A stretch of DNA of 64,000 bases from Phenylobacterium hankyongense (lineage in GTDB: Bacteria > Pseudomonadota > Alphaproteobacteria > Caulobacterales > Caulobacteraceae). A program made the translations under genes and the position numbers. This document shows, piece after piece, positions 35,949-43,873 of the stretch (position 1 is the stretch's first letter; each line of letters starts with the position of its first letter). The notes under the pieces are model-generated. The model was given only the letters and a program-made list of their open reading frames with translations. It was not told the origin of the DNA and did no database searches. The stretch covers positions 1,720,001 through 1,784,000 of the forward strand of contig NZ_QFYP01000001.1 of the NCBI RefSeq assembly GCF_003254505.1, in the 5' to 3' direction.

Positions 35949-35980
35949 GAGCCCGGCCGAAAGGCCGGGCTCTTTGCGTT
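35949..35980 (+). terminator. Intrinsic terminator after ompA-like gene
   Basis: GAGCCCGGCC-GAAA-GGCCGGGCTC is a perfect 10-bp stem capped by a stable GNRA tetraloop, followed by TTTGCGTTTT. It sits 36 bp after the ompA-like stop and is the clearest terminator of this part of the window. Confidence 0.92.
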
Positions 35981-36024
35981 TTGGTCCTGCAACGCCCCCT
36001 CGGCCTCTGCGCCGCAGGCCGTGT

Positions 36025-36121
36025 TCGTCCACGAACCACACGAACCACACGAACGCGGTCCATCTGGCGGGACCTCGCGGGCCGCGCGGTCGTTGGTGTG
36101 GTTCGTGTGGTTCGTGGACGA
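36025..36121. repeat. Perfect 26-bp inverted repeat with internal short tandem repeats
   Basis: The arms at 36025-36050 and 36096-36121 are exact reverse complements over 26 bp with a 45-bp spacer. Each arm itself contains two direct copies of a 9-bp unit (ACGAACCAC). It lies between the ompA-like terminator and the convergent Lrp gene. The form suggests a REP-like or miniature mobile element; no terminal target duplication was recognised. Confidence 0.85.
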
Positions 36122-36168
36122 TAAGGCGGCGCTGGCGCGCCATGGCCGCCCGGGATCGTCTCTCGGTC

Positions 36169-36639
36169 CTACACCGGCAGCTGGGTCGTCGACTTGACCT
36201 CTTCCAGCACCGCGTAGGTGCGGGTCTCGCGCACGCCGGGGATGCGCACCAGCACCTCGCCGAGGAACTTGCGGTACTCAGCCAGGTCGCGGACCCGCGC
36301 CTTGATCAGGTAGTCGAAGCCGCCGGCCACCATGTGGCACTCCAGCACGTCCGGCGCCCGCCGCGCCGCCGCCGCGAAGGTCTCGAACACCTCCGGCGTG
36401 GTGCGGTCCAGCACCACCTCCACGAAGATCAGCACCCCGCGGCCGATCTTCTCCGGGTCGAGCAGGGCCGCGAAGCCGGTGATGTAGCCGCCCTCCCGCA
36501 GCCGCCGCACCCGGTCCGAGCAGGCTGAGGGCGACAGGCTGCAACGCTCGGCCAGCTCGGCGTTGCTGATCCGCCCGTCCGCCTGCAGCACCCGCAGCAG
36601 CCGCCGGTCGATCTCGTCCAGGCGTGAACTGTTCGGCAT
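36169..36639 (-). CDS. putR: Lrp/AsnC-family regulator, probably of putA
   Basis: A 156-residue leucine-responsive-type regulator: an N-terminal winged helix-turn-helix (LDEIDRRLLRVLQADGRISNAELAERCSLS at ~5-34, given in parts) and a C-terminal RAM/effector domain. I start it at the ATG at 36639 (GGAG upstream) because the family begins SSRLDEIDRRLL. It is divergent from putA across about 100 bp; in alphaproteobacteria an Lrp-type PutR next to putA activates it when proline is present. The assignment to proline is by context. Confidence 0.82.
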   Translation of the reverse strand: MPNSSRLDEIDRRLLRVLQADGRISNAELAERCSLSPSACSDRVRRLREGGYITGFAALLDPEKIGRGVLIFVEVVLDRTTPEVFETFAAAARRAPDVLECHMVAGGFDYLIKARVRDLAEYRKFLGEVLVRIPGVRETRTYAVLEEVKSTTQLPV

Positions 36640-36741
36640 TCCGCTCTCCGGCCGCTGATCCTGCGGCATACCATTCCCATATCCGTAGTACATTCGGTGA
36701 ATTCGGCGCTACTCCGAAGGATGTCGCTTCAGGAGCCGGCC

Positions 36742-39700
36742 ATGGCCTTCGACCACCTCGACCAGACCAAATTCCTCGACGAACGCACGGCCGTGACCGC
36801 CGCGCTCGCCACCCGCCCGCTCAGCGCCGAGGATCGCGCGGCGGTCCAGCAGGAGGCCGAGAGCCTGGTGCGCACCGCGCGGCGCAGCGCCAACCGCCAG
36901 GGCGTGGTCGAGAGCTTCCTGCAGGAGTTCAGCCTCTCCACCCGCGAGGGCCTGGCGCTGATGTGCCTGGCCGAGGCCCTGCTGCGCACCCCCGACGAGG
37001 AGACCCGCGACCGGCTGATCGCCGAGAAGATCGCCTCCGCCGACTGGGCCAGCCACGCCGGCCGCTCCGACTCCATCCTGGTCAACGCCTCCACCTGGAG
37101 CCTGATGCTGACCGGCAAGCTGATCGATCCCGACGAGGAGGCCGGCCGCGACCTGGCCGGCTTCATCCGCCGCCTGGCCGGGCGGCTGGGCGAGCCGGTG
37201 ATCCGCCGCGCCGTGGGCGCCGCGGTGCGCATCATGGGCGAGCAGTTCGTGCTGGGCGCCACCATCGAACAGGCGCTGAAGCGCGCCGCCGCCGACGGCT
37301 TCGTCTGCTCCTTCGACATGCTGGGGGAGGGCGCCCGCACCGAGGCCGACGCCGACCGCTACGAGGCCGCCTACGCCGCGGCGCTGGCCGTCGTCGCCCG
37401 CCAGGCTGGCGGCAAGGGCCCGGAGGCCGGCCACGGCGTCTCGGTTAAGCTCTCGGCGCTGTCGCCGCGCTACGACGTCCGCCAGGCCGCCAAGGTCTGG
37501 GCCGGCCTCTACCCGCGCATCAGGCGGCTCGCCATCCAGGCCGCCGAAGCCGACATCAACCTCACCCTCGACGCCGAGGAGGCCGACCGGCTGGTGCTCT
37601 CGCTCGAGCTGCTCGACCGGCTGGCGCGCGAGCCGGAGCTGGGCGCCTGGCAGGGCCTGGGCCTGGCCGTTCAGGCGTACCAGAAACGCGGCCCGCAGGT
37701 GATCGAGGCGGTGGCCGGCGTCGCCCGCTCCAGCGGCCGGCGGCTGATGGTCCGCCTGGTCAAGGGCGCCTACTGGGACTCGGAGATCAAGCGCGCCCAG
37801 GTGGCCGGCCTGCCGGGCTATCCGGTCTACAGCACCAAGGCGGCCACTGACCTCTCCTACCTGGTCTGCGCCCGCGCCCTGCTGGCCGCCGCCCCCGCCC
37901 TCTACGCCCAGTTCGCCACCCACAACGCCCACACCCTGGCGGCGGTCCGCCTGATGGCCCGCCAGGCCGGCCTGTCGCCGGAATTCCAGCGCCTGCACGG
38001 CATGGGCGAGGCGCTCTACGCCGGCGCCCGCGAGCGCTACGGCGACTTCCCGCTCAGGGTCTACGCCCCCGTCGGCAGCCACGAGGACCTGTTGCCCTAC
38101 CTGGTCCGCCGGCTGCTGGAGAACGGCGCCAACACCTCCTTCGTCCACGCCCTGCTGGACGAGAAGACCCCGGTCGCCAAGGTGGTGTCCGATCCCCTGG
38201 CCGCGGTCGAGGCGGCCGGCGGCGCGCCGCACCCGCGCATCCCGCTGCCCGCCGACCTCTACGGCCCCAGCCGCCGCAACTCGCTCGGCATGGACCTCTC
38301 CATCGCCGACACCCGCCAGGTCCTGGAGACGGCGGTCGCCGCCCTCGACGGCCAGCTCCTCGACGCCGGGCCGATCGTCAGCGGACGGATGGCGCCGCCC
38401 GCCAGGCCGGAGGAGCGGGTCTCTCCCGCCGACCTCGCCCGGGTCGTCGGCCGCGCCTGGTCGTCGACGCCGGAGCAGGTGGACGCCGCCTACGTCGCCG
38501 CCCGCCACGCCCAGCCGCGCTGGGACGCCCGCGGCGGCGAGGGCCGGGCCCAGGTGCTGCGGGCCATGGCCGATACGCTGGAGGCCAACCGCGAGCGGCT
38601 GATCGCCATCTGCGCGGTCGAGGCCGGCAAGACCCTGGCCGACGGCGTCGCCGAGGTGCGCGAGGCCGCCGACTTCTGCCGCTACTACGCCAGCCTGGCG
38701 GAGCGGCAGTTCGCGGCGCCGGAGACCCTGCGCGGTCCGGTGGGCGAGACCAACCGGCTGTCGCTGCACGGCCGCGGCGTGTTCGCCTGCATCAGCCCGT
38801 GGAACTTCCCGCTGGCCATCTTCACCGGCCAGATCGCCGCGGCGCTGGCGGCCGGCAACGCGGTCGTCGCCAAGCCCGCCGAGCAGACGCCGCTGATCGC
38901 CGCCGAGGCGGTGCGCCTCTATCACGCCGCCGGCCTCGACCCGGACCTCTTGCACCTCCTGCCCGGCGACGGCGCCGGCGTCGGCCAGCAGCTGGTGGCG
39001 CACCGCGACTGCGCCGGCGTCGCCTTCACCGGCGGCACCGACACCGCCTGGGCGATCAACCGCACACTCGCCGCCCGCAACGGCCCGATCGTCCCGTTCA
39101 TCGCCGAGACCGGCGGCCTGAACGCCATGTTCGTGGACACCACCGCCCTGCGCGAACAGGTGATCGACGACGTGCTCACCTCGGCCTTCGGCTCGGCCGG
39201 CCAGCGCTGCTCGGCGCTGCGCATGCTGTTCGTGCCGCACGACACCGCCGACCAGCTGATCGAGGGCCTGGCCGGCGCCATGGACACCCTGGTGCTGGGC
39301 GACCCGGCCGATCCCGCAACCGATATCGGCCCGGTGATCGACGAGGACGCCCGCGGCGCCCTGCAGGCCCACGTCGAGCGGCTGCGGCAGGAGGCCAAGC
39401 TGTGGCGCCAGCTGCCGGCCCCCGACGGCGGCTGCTTCTTCGGCCCGGCCCTGGCGGAGATCCCGTCGGCGGCGTTCCTGCAGAAGGAGGTGTTCGGCCC
39501 GATCCTGCACGTGGTCCGCTACGACCCCAACCGCCTGGAGGCAGCCGCCGCGCCGCTGCGGGCCGCCGGCTACGGCCTGACGCTGGGCGTCCACAGCCGC
39601 ATCGAGGCCTTCGCCGCGGACGTGCAGCGCGCGGTCCCGGCCGGCAACGCCTACGTCAACCGCTCGATGATCGGCGCGGTGGTCGGCGTCCAGCCATTCG

Positions 39701-39837
39701 GCGGCGAGGGCCTCTCCGGCACCGGCCCCAAGGCCGGCGGCCCCCACGCCCTGCTGCGCTACGCGGTGGAGCGCGCCGTCAGCGTCAACATCGCCGCCCA
39801 GGGCGGCGACCCGGCGCTACTCAACCTGAACCCTTGA
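36742..39837 (+). CDS. putA: Bifunctional proline dehydrogenase / P5C dehydrogenase
   Basis: Oxidises proline to glutamate in two channelled steps (1031 aa). The FAD-dependent PRODH barrel spans ~150-480 (LVKGAYWDSEIKRAQ, and the YAPVGSHEDLLPYLVRRLLENG region), and the NAD-dependent aldehyde dehydrogenase ~510-1010, with Glu789 (ETGGLNA) and the catalytic Cys823 (GQRCSALR). The N-terminal ribbon-helix-helix DNA-binding domain of trifunctional PutA is absent, which fits control by the divergent Lrp regulator. The ATG at 36742 has AGGAG seven bases upstream. Confidence 0.96.
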   Translation: MAFDHLDQTKFLDERTAVTAALATRPLSAEDRAAVQQEAESLVRTARRSANRQGVVESFLQEFSLSTREGLALMCLAEALLRTPDEETRDRLIAEKIASADWASHAGRSDSILVNASTWSLMLTGKLIDPDEEAGRDLAGFIRRLAGRLGEPVIRRAVGAAVRIMGEQFVLGATIEQALKRAAADGFVCSFDMLGEGARTEADADRYEAAYAAALAVVARQAGGKGPEAGHGVSVKLSALSPRYDVRQAAKVWAGLYPRIRRLAIQAAEADINLTLDAEEADRLVLSLELLDRLAREPELGAWQGLGLAVQAYQKRGPQVIEAVAGVARSSGRRLMVRLVKGAYWDSEIKRAQVAGLPGYPVYSTKAATDLSYLVCARALLAAAPALYAQFATHNAHTLAAVRLMARQAGLSPEFQRLHGMGEALYAGARERYGDFPLRVYAPVGSHEDLLPYLVRRLLENGANTSFVHALLDEKTPVAKVVSDPLAAVEAAGGAPHPRIPLPADLYGPSRRNSLGMDLSIADTRQVLETAVAALDGQLLDAGPIVSGRMAPPARPEERVSPADLARVVGRAWSSTPEQVDAAYVAARHAQPRWDARGGEGRAQVLRAMADTLEANRERLIAICAVEAGKTLADGVAEVREAADFCRYYASLAERQFAAPETLRGPVGETNRLSLHGRGVFACISPWNFPLAIFTGQIAAALAAGNAVVAKPAEQTPLIAAEAVRLYHAAGLDPDLLHLLPGDGAGVGQQLVAHRDCAGVAFTGGTDTAWAINRTLAARNGPIVPFIAETGGLNAMFVDTTALREQVIDDVLTSAFGSAGQRCSALRMLFVPHDTADQLIEGLAGAMDTLVLGDPADPATDIGPVIDEDARGALQAHVERLRQEAKLWRQLPAPDGGCFFGPALAEIPSAAFLQKEVFGPILHVVRYDPNRLEAAAAPLRAAGYGLTLGVHSRIEAFAADVQRAVPAGNAYVNRSMIGAVVGVQPFGGEGLSGTGPKAGGPHALLRYAVERAVSVNIAAQGGDPALLNLNP

Positions 39838-39854
39838 GGACGTGCCTGGGCCTG

Positions 39855-40577
39855 CTACTGCGGCGCGATCTCGAACACACCGTTCGCCGAGCCGCGCACG
39901 GTAAGCTCGCCCGGTTCGACGCGGCTTCCAGTGAGCACGACTGGCTGCGCCATGCGGTATTCCACGGCGGGCGCGGAATAGGCGCTCGTGCTGATGCTCA
40001 CCAGGCGGACCACGCGCTCGTCGAGCGCGCCGGCGATCCGGACCGCATCCTCCTGAAGGGTCCGCAAGGCCATGTCTCGCGCCTGCCTTTGCGCGGCCGC
40101 GGGGTCCTGCAGTCCGAAGCTCACGCCCAGCACCAGATTGGCGCCCGACGTGACCGCCCGGTCCAGCAGCGCGCCGGCCCGAGTCAGGTCGCGGACGGAG
40201 ACCTCCACCGTCGTGATGCTCAGATAGCCGACGATCTCGCGCGGCGCGTTGTTGCGGTCGGAGTAACGAGGCGAAAGCTGCAATGAGCGGGTCTGGAGGT
40301 CGCGCGGCTCCACGCCGGCGCGGCGCAGGGCCTGAGTGACTGCGGCGAGCCGGGTCGCGCCCTCTGCGCTTGCGGCCTGGGCGGTCGCCGCCTCGGTGCT
40401 GACGCCCAGCGTCAACCGGACGATGTCCGGCTTAATGTGGGTCTCTCCCTGGGCGGACAGGTTCAACGTCGTCGTCTTGAACGCTGCTTCCGTCGTCTGC
40501 GCACGGGCGGCGCCCGCCGCGCCCGCATGAAGGGCCAAAGCCAGCGCCAACGCACTCCAGATCGCTTTCCGAACCAT
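39855..40577 (-). CDS. SIMPL-domain (DUF541) periplasmic protein
   Basis: A 240-residue exported protein of the SIMPL/DUF541 family (BP26-like in Brucella), whose members form ring-like oligomers and have no settled enzymatic role. A signal peptide (1-26) is followed by TLNLSAQGETHIKPDIVRLTLGV, the usual opening strand, and LQLSPRYSD, VGYLSITTVEV and QARDMALRTLQEDA. The start is the ATG at 40577. Its 3' end is 17 bp from the convergent putA stop. Confidence 0.88.
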   Translation of the reverse strand: MVRKAIWSALALALALHAGAAGAARAQTTEAAFKTTTLNLSAQGETHIKPDIVRLTLGVSTEAATAQAASAEGATRLAAVTQALRRAGVEPRDLQTRSLQLSPRYSDRNNAPREIVGYLSITTVEVSVRDLTRAGALLDRAVTSGANLVLGVSFGLQDPAAAQRQARDMALRTLQEDAVRIAGALDERVVRLVSISTSAYSAPAVEYRMAQPVVLTGSRVEPGELTVRGSANGVFEIAPQ

Positions 40578-40773
40578 TGAGGCCCCCGTCAGCAGATGCA
40601 ACCTGTAGACGACCATGCGCCGGAAAGGCTTACCTGTGGGTGTCTGGCGATGGTTAGCGCGCGCTGGATCCACGGTCGGGCGGACCCCGCAGAGGGCGCA
40701 GAACGCGGAGTCGAGTTGGCGCCGCGGCGTTTCGGGCGGATGCTGTGGGGACTCTCCGCGGAGGGGGTCGACC

Positions 40774-41811
40774 ATGCTGTTCGAGCAGATCGCAACGGGC
40801 GGGTGCCAGTCGTATCTGGTGGGGTGCGCGGCGACGCGGGCGGCGGTGTTGATCGACCCGGAGCTGTCGCGGGTGGACGAGTACCGCGGCCTGATCGGCC
40901 AGCTGGGCCTGCACCTTCGCTACGTGGTCGACACCCACACCCACGCCGACCATTTCTCCGGCAGCCGTGACATCGGCCGGGCGCTGGATGTTCCGGTGGT
41001 GATGCACCGGTTCAGCCCCGCGCCCCACGCCGCCTTTCGCCTCGACGAGGGCGACCTGCTGATGGCCGGCGACCTGCGGCTGAAGGCGATCCACACGCCG
41101 GGCCACACCGCCGATTCCATGTGCCTGTTGCTGGAGGACCGGGTGTTCACCGGCGACACCCTGCTGATCGGCGGCACGGGTCGCACCGACCTGCCGACCG
41201 GCGACGCCCATGCGCTGTACGAGAGCCTGTTCGAGAAGGTTCTCACGCTGCCGCCCGAGACCCTGGTCTTCCCCGCCCATGACTACAAGCAGCGCTCGCA
41301 CTCGACGATCGCCGCCGAGCTCGCGGACAATCCGCGGCTGCAGAAGCGCACGCGGGCGGAATTCGTGGCGATGATGCAGGGCCTGGACCTCACGGCGCCG
41401 ACCCACCTCACCGAGGCCCTGCGCACCAACATGACCGGCGCCAAGCCGGTGTCGCAGCTGCTCGCCGAGGCCGCGGCCAAGGTCCCCTTCATGTCGCTTG
41501 CCGAACTCGCGAGCCGGGTCGGCAGCAACACTTGCGACATGGTCATCCTCGACCTGCGCGAGCGCGAGGCGTTCGACGCGGGCCACGTGCCGGGCGCGGT
41601 CCACCTGCCGCGCGGACAGCTCGAGCTTCGGGTCAACACCGACCTGCCGGATCCCACGGTGAAGATCCTGACCTGCTGCGAGTTCGGCAAGATCTCCACC
41701 CTGGCGGCGGCGACCTTGCGGGAGCTTGGCTATCTGCGGGCCACCGCCCTCGAAGGCGGGCTCGCCGCCTGGCGCGACGCGGCCTATCCCCTCAGCGACC
41801 GGGCCGCATGA
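40774..41811 (+). CDS. MBL-fold persulfide dioxygenase-like protein with rhodanese domain
   Basis: A 345-residue fusion. Residues 1-230 are a metallo-beta-lactamase fold of the ETHE1/Blh type: THTHADH (His55, His57, Asp59, His60), HTPGHTADSM, FTGDTLLIGGTGRTD and FPAHDYKQR. Residues ~250-345 are a rhodanese domain (VILDLREREAFDAGHVPGAVHLPRG); its active-site loop reads TCCEFGKIS, with Cys in the expected place. Such fusions oxidise glutathione persulfide and move sulfane sulfur, detoxifying sulfide. The ATG at 40774 has GGAGGGGG upstream. The next two genes are coupled to it. Confidence 0.88.
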   Translation: MLFEQIATGGCQSYLVGCAATRAAVLIDPELSRVDEYRGLIGQLGLHLRYVVDTHTHADHFSGSRDIGRALDVPVVMHRFSPAPHAAFRLDEGDLLMAGDLRLKAIHTPGHTADSMCLLLEDRVFTGDTLLIGGTGRTDLPTGDAHALYESLFEKVLTLPPETLVFPAHDYKQRSHSTIAAELADNPRLQKRTRAEFVAMMQGLDLTAPTHLTEALRTNMTGAKPVSQLLAEAAAKVPFMSLAELASRVGSNTCDMVILDLREREAFDAGHVPGAVHLPRGQLELRVNTDLPDPTVKILTCCEFGKISTLAAATLRELGYLRATALEGGLAAWRDAAYPLSDRAA

Positions 41812-41861
41812 GCCGCCTGTCGGCGGGAACAGGCCCGCCGGCGGGACGTTGGACCCCCGTC

Positions 41862-42089
41862 ATGAAAACGGCAGCGCTTGTTCTAGCCTCGGCGATGATG
41901 TCGGTCGCCGCGCCGGCGGCGGCCTGCACCCTTTGCCATTCGCCCACCGCGATGGGCGTGCGCCACCAGCTCCTGCAGCATGACCTGGCCCGCAACGCCG
42001 CCGCCGTCGCCGCGCCGGTTCCGCTGCTGCTCGCGATGATCCTGTTCGCCGCCCGCGAGCCCCGGCGGCGGAGGGCGGCAGGCCGATGA
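41862..42089 (+). CDS. Small exported cysteine protein of unknown function
   Basis: A 75-residue protein, not recognised. Residues 1-22 look like a signal peptide; the mature part begins CTLCHSPTAMG (a C-x2-C-H pair, which is also the form of a haem c site), followed by one transmembrane segment (VAAPVPLLLAMILFAA) and a basic tail. A start at 41808 overlapping the MBL-rhodanese stop (ATGA) is an alternative, giving 93 aa. Its stop overlaps the DUF2243 start. Pairing with a DUF2243 membrane protein suggests a small membrane redox or metal unit. Confidence 0.6.
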   Translation: MKTAALVLASAMMSVAAPAAACTLCHSPTAMGVRHQLLQHDLARNAAAVAAPVPLLLAMILFAAREPRRRRAAGR

Positions 42090-42577
42090 ACCCGACCCTC
42101 ACGTCGCGGCCGGCGGTGGCCGCCGCGCTCACCCTCGGCATCGGCCTGGGCGGCTTCTTCGACGGCATCGTGTTCCACCAGATCCTGCAGATCCACAACA
42201 TGCTGTCCGGCTGGCTGCCGGTCACCGACCTGGTCAGCGCCAAGACCAACATGGTCTGGGACGGCCTGTTCCACGCCGCCGTCTGGAGCATCACCCTGCT
42301 GGGCGTCGTGCTCCTGTGGCGCGCGGGCGCAAGAGGCGACGTCGCCTTCGCGCGCCGCCATCTGGTCGGCGGCCTGCTGCTCGGCTGGGGCCTCTTCAAC
42401 CTCGTCGAGGGGCTGATTGACCACCAGCTGCTGGGCGTCCATCACGTGGTGGAACGCCTTGGCCCGTCGGTGTGGGACTATGCCTTCCTCGCCTGGGGAG
42501 GGGCCATGATCATCACCGGCTGGCTGCTGGTGCGGCCTGCGCCGGCTCCATCGGCCGCAGCTGGCTCATCCGGGTGA
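42086..42577 (+). CDS. DUF2243 membrane protein
   Basis: A 163-residue protein with four transmembrane segments matching DUF2243: GGFFDGIVFHQILQIHNML in the first, NMVWDGLFHAAVW in the second and LFNLVEGLIDHQLLGVHHV in the third. The conserved histidines within and beside the membrane could bind haem or copper. It is coupled to the small Cys protein by a four-base overlap, and its last 65 bp overlap the convergent pirin gene. Function is not established. Confidence 0.85.
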   Translation: MNPTLTSRPAVAAALTLGIGLGGFFDGIVFHQILQIHNMLSGWLPVTDLVSAKTNMVWDGLFHAAVWSITLLGVVLLWRAGARGDVAFARRHLVGGLLLGWGLFNLVEGLIDHQLLGVHHVVERLGPSVWDYAFLAWGGAMIITGWLLVRPAPAPSAAAGSSG

Positions 42578-43391
42578 ACTCGCCGGCCCGGAAGCGCCGG
42601 AACTGGTCGTTGATGGTGGCCGCAGAGTCCGCCACGAACGGGCCATGCTGGATCAGCGGCTCACCGATCGGGACGCCGGCATAGAGCACCAGCCGCGCGC
42701 CGCCCGCCTGCGCCTCCAGCACCAGGTCCGTCGCCTCCGACGGCGCGAACCAGCCGGTCTGCCCGGCCGCGATCGTCTCGCCCCCGACCCGAACGGCGCC
42801 TTCGAGCACGTAGACGAAGCCGTTGTACGAGCCCGGCAGGTCCTGCCGGAAGCTCGCGTTCGGCTCCAGCTTGAGGTCGATCATGGTGACCGGGACGCGG
42901 TTGGCGGTCGCAGACGCCGCGCGGCCGGACGTCCCGCTGTACAGCCGCGCCTCGGCCCCGGGGCCCCGCACCACCGGCGCCTGGTCCCGGGGGATGATCT
43001 GGAAGCGCGGCGGCAGGGCCCGGTCGGCGGCCGGCAAGGCGATCCACAGCTGCAGGATGCGCGTGCGTCCCTGCGTCTCGACGGCTTCGTTGTGGATGAT
43101 CCCGCGGCCGGCGGTCATCCAGACCACGTCGCCGGCGTCCATCCGGCCTTCGTCGCGGTCGAACAGGCTGCCCTCGAGGATCAGCGTCACCGTCTCCAGG
43201 CCGGCATGCGGGTGCGCGCCGCCGATGATCCGGCGGACCGGGATGTCCAGCCGGTCGTCCATCAGCAGGACGAAGGGATCGGAGGCGGCGATCGCCGTCG
43301 GACGCAGGACTTCCACCGCGGTGTGGCCCTCGCCGATGAACCCGGGTTCGGGCGGGGCGGTGGTCTCGACGTGGGAGATGAGGCGGGTCAT
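42513..43391 (-). CDS. Pirin family protein (bicupin)
   Basis: A 292-residue double cupin of the pirin family. The N-terminal cupin has the metal ligands in GGAHPHAGLETVTLI and the downstream MTAGRGIIHNEA; the C-terminal cupin contains YNGFVYVLEG. Bacterial pirins include quercetin 2,3-dioxygenase-like enzymes. The ATG at 43391 has AGGA seven bases upstream. It is divergent from an HxlR regulator, with an inverted repeat between them, and its 3' end overlaps the DUF2243 gene by 65 bp. Confidence 0.9.
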   Translation of the reverse strand: MTRLISHVETTAPPEPGFIGEGHTAVEVLRPTAIAASDPFVLLMDDRLDIPVRRIIGGAHPHAGLETVTLILEGSLFDRDEGRMDAGDVVWMTAGRGIIHNEAVETQGRTRILQLWIALPAADRALPPRFQIIPRDQAPVVRGPGAEARLYSGTSGRAASATANRVPVTMIDLKLEPNASFRQDLPGSYNGFVYVLEGAVRVGGETIAAGQTGWFAPSEATDLVLEAQAGGARLVLYAGVPIGEPLIQHGPFVADSAATINDQFRRFRAGEFTRMSQLRPMEPAQAAPAASR

Positions 43392-43394
43392 GGC

Positions 43395-43430
43395 ATATCC
43401 TGGTATCGTTTTGTGACCAGGGCTGGATAT
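43395..43430. promoter_or_regulatory. Nested inverted repeats: HxlR operator candidate
   Basis: CCTGGT (43399-43404) and ACCAGG (43416-43421) are perfect complements with an 11-bp spacer, and ATATCC (43395-43400) with GGATAT (43425-43430) form an outer pair. The site lies in the 76-bp gap between pirin and the divergent HxlR gene, just before the pirin start, where a repressor would block both promoters. Confidence 0.6.
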
Positions 43431-43467
43431 GTTACCGCGGCCCCCTCGGCCGCAAGGAGGCACAATC

Positions 43468-43860
43468 TTGATACCGGACCACATCGCCGTGCCTGTCGAC
43501 GGCAAGCCCATCCAGCGCGAGGACTGCAAGATCGCCTCGATCCTGGCGCGGATCGGCGACAAGTGGAGCGTGCTCATCGTCATGCTGCTGGCCGGCGGCC
43601 CGCGGCGGTTCAGCGAGCTCAAGCGGTCGATCGACGGGATCTCGCAGCGCATGCTGACGCTCAACCTGCGCGGCCTGGAGCGCGACGGGATGGTGACCCG
43701 CACCGTGTTCCCGACCAACCCGCCACGCGTCGACTACGAGCTCACCGCGCTCGGCCGCTCGCTGTGCGGCCCGGTGATCGCGCTGGGAAACTGGGCGGAA
43801 GAGCACCTGCCGGAGATCGAGCGCGCCCGCGCCGGCTTCGACGCCCGCGCCGCCGGCTAG
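43468..43860 (+). CDS. HxlR-family transcriptional regulator
   Basis: A 130-residue MarR-like winged helix of the HxlR type, with the family core CKIASILARIGDKWSVLIVMLL, the RRFSELKRSIDGISQRMLT recognition region, and a wing ending VDYELTALGRSL. The start is the TTG at 43468, which has a perfect AAGGAGG eight bases upstream; the open frame upstream is not needed. Usually these sense electrophiles or quinones through the N-terminal Cys (here CKIAS). The divergent pirin gene is the likely target. Confidence 0.88.
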   Translation: MIPDHIAVPVDGKPIQREDCKIASILARIGDKWSVLIVMLLAGGPRRFSELKRSIDGISQRMLTLNLRGLERDGMVTRTVFPTNPPRVDYELTALGRSLCGPVIALGNWAEEHLPEIERARAGFDARAAG

Positions 43861-43873
43861 GGACCCTCGGCCC

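Noticed and set aside
36709..39747. Long open frame on the minus strand opposite putA
   Set aside because: Such antisense frames are expected in GC-rich genes; it has no ribosome site, no family motif, and mirrors the third-position GC bias of putA.
41868..41958. Mini-protein at 41862 as a true c-type cytochrome
   Set aside because: The CTLCH motif fits, but the protein is too short for a cytochrome domain and the Cys pair sits at the predicted signal cleavage site; left as unknown.
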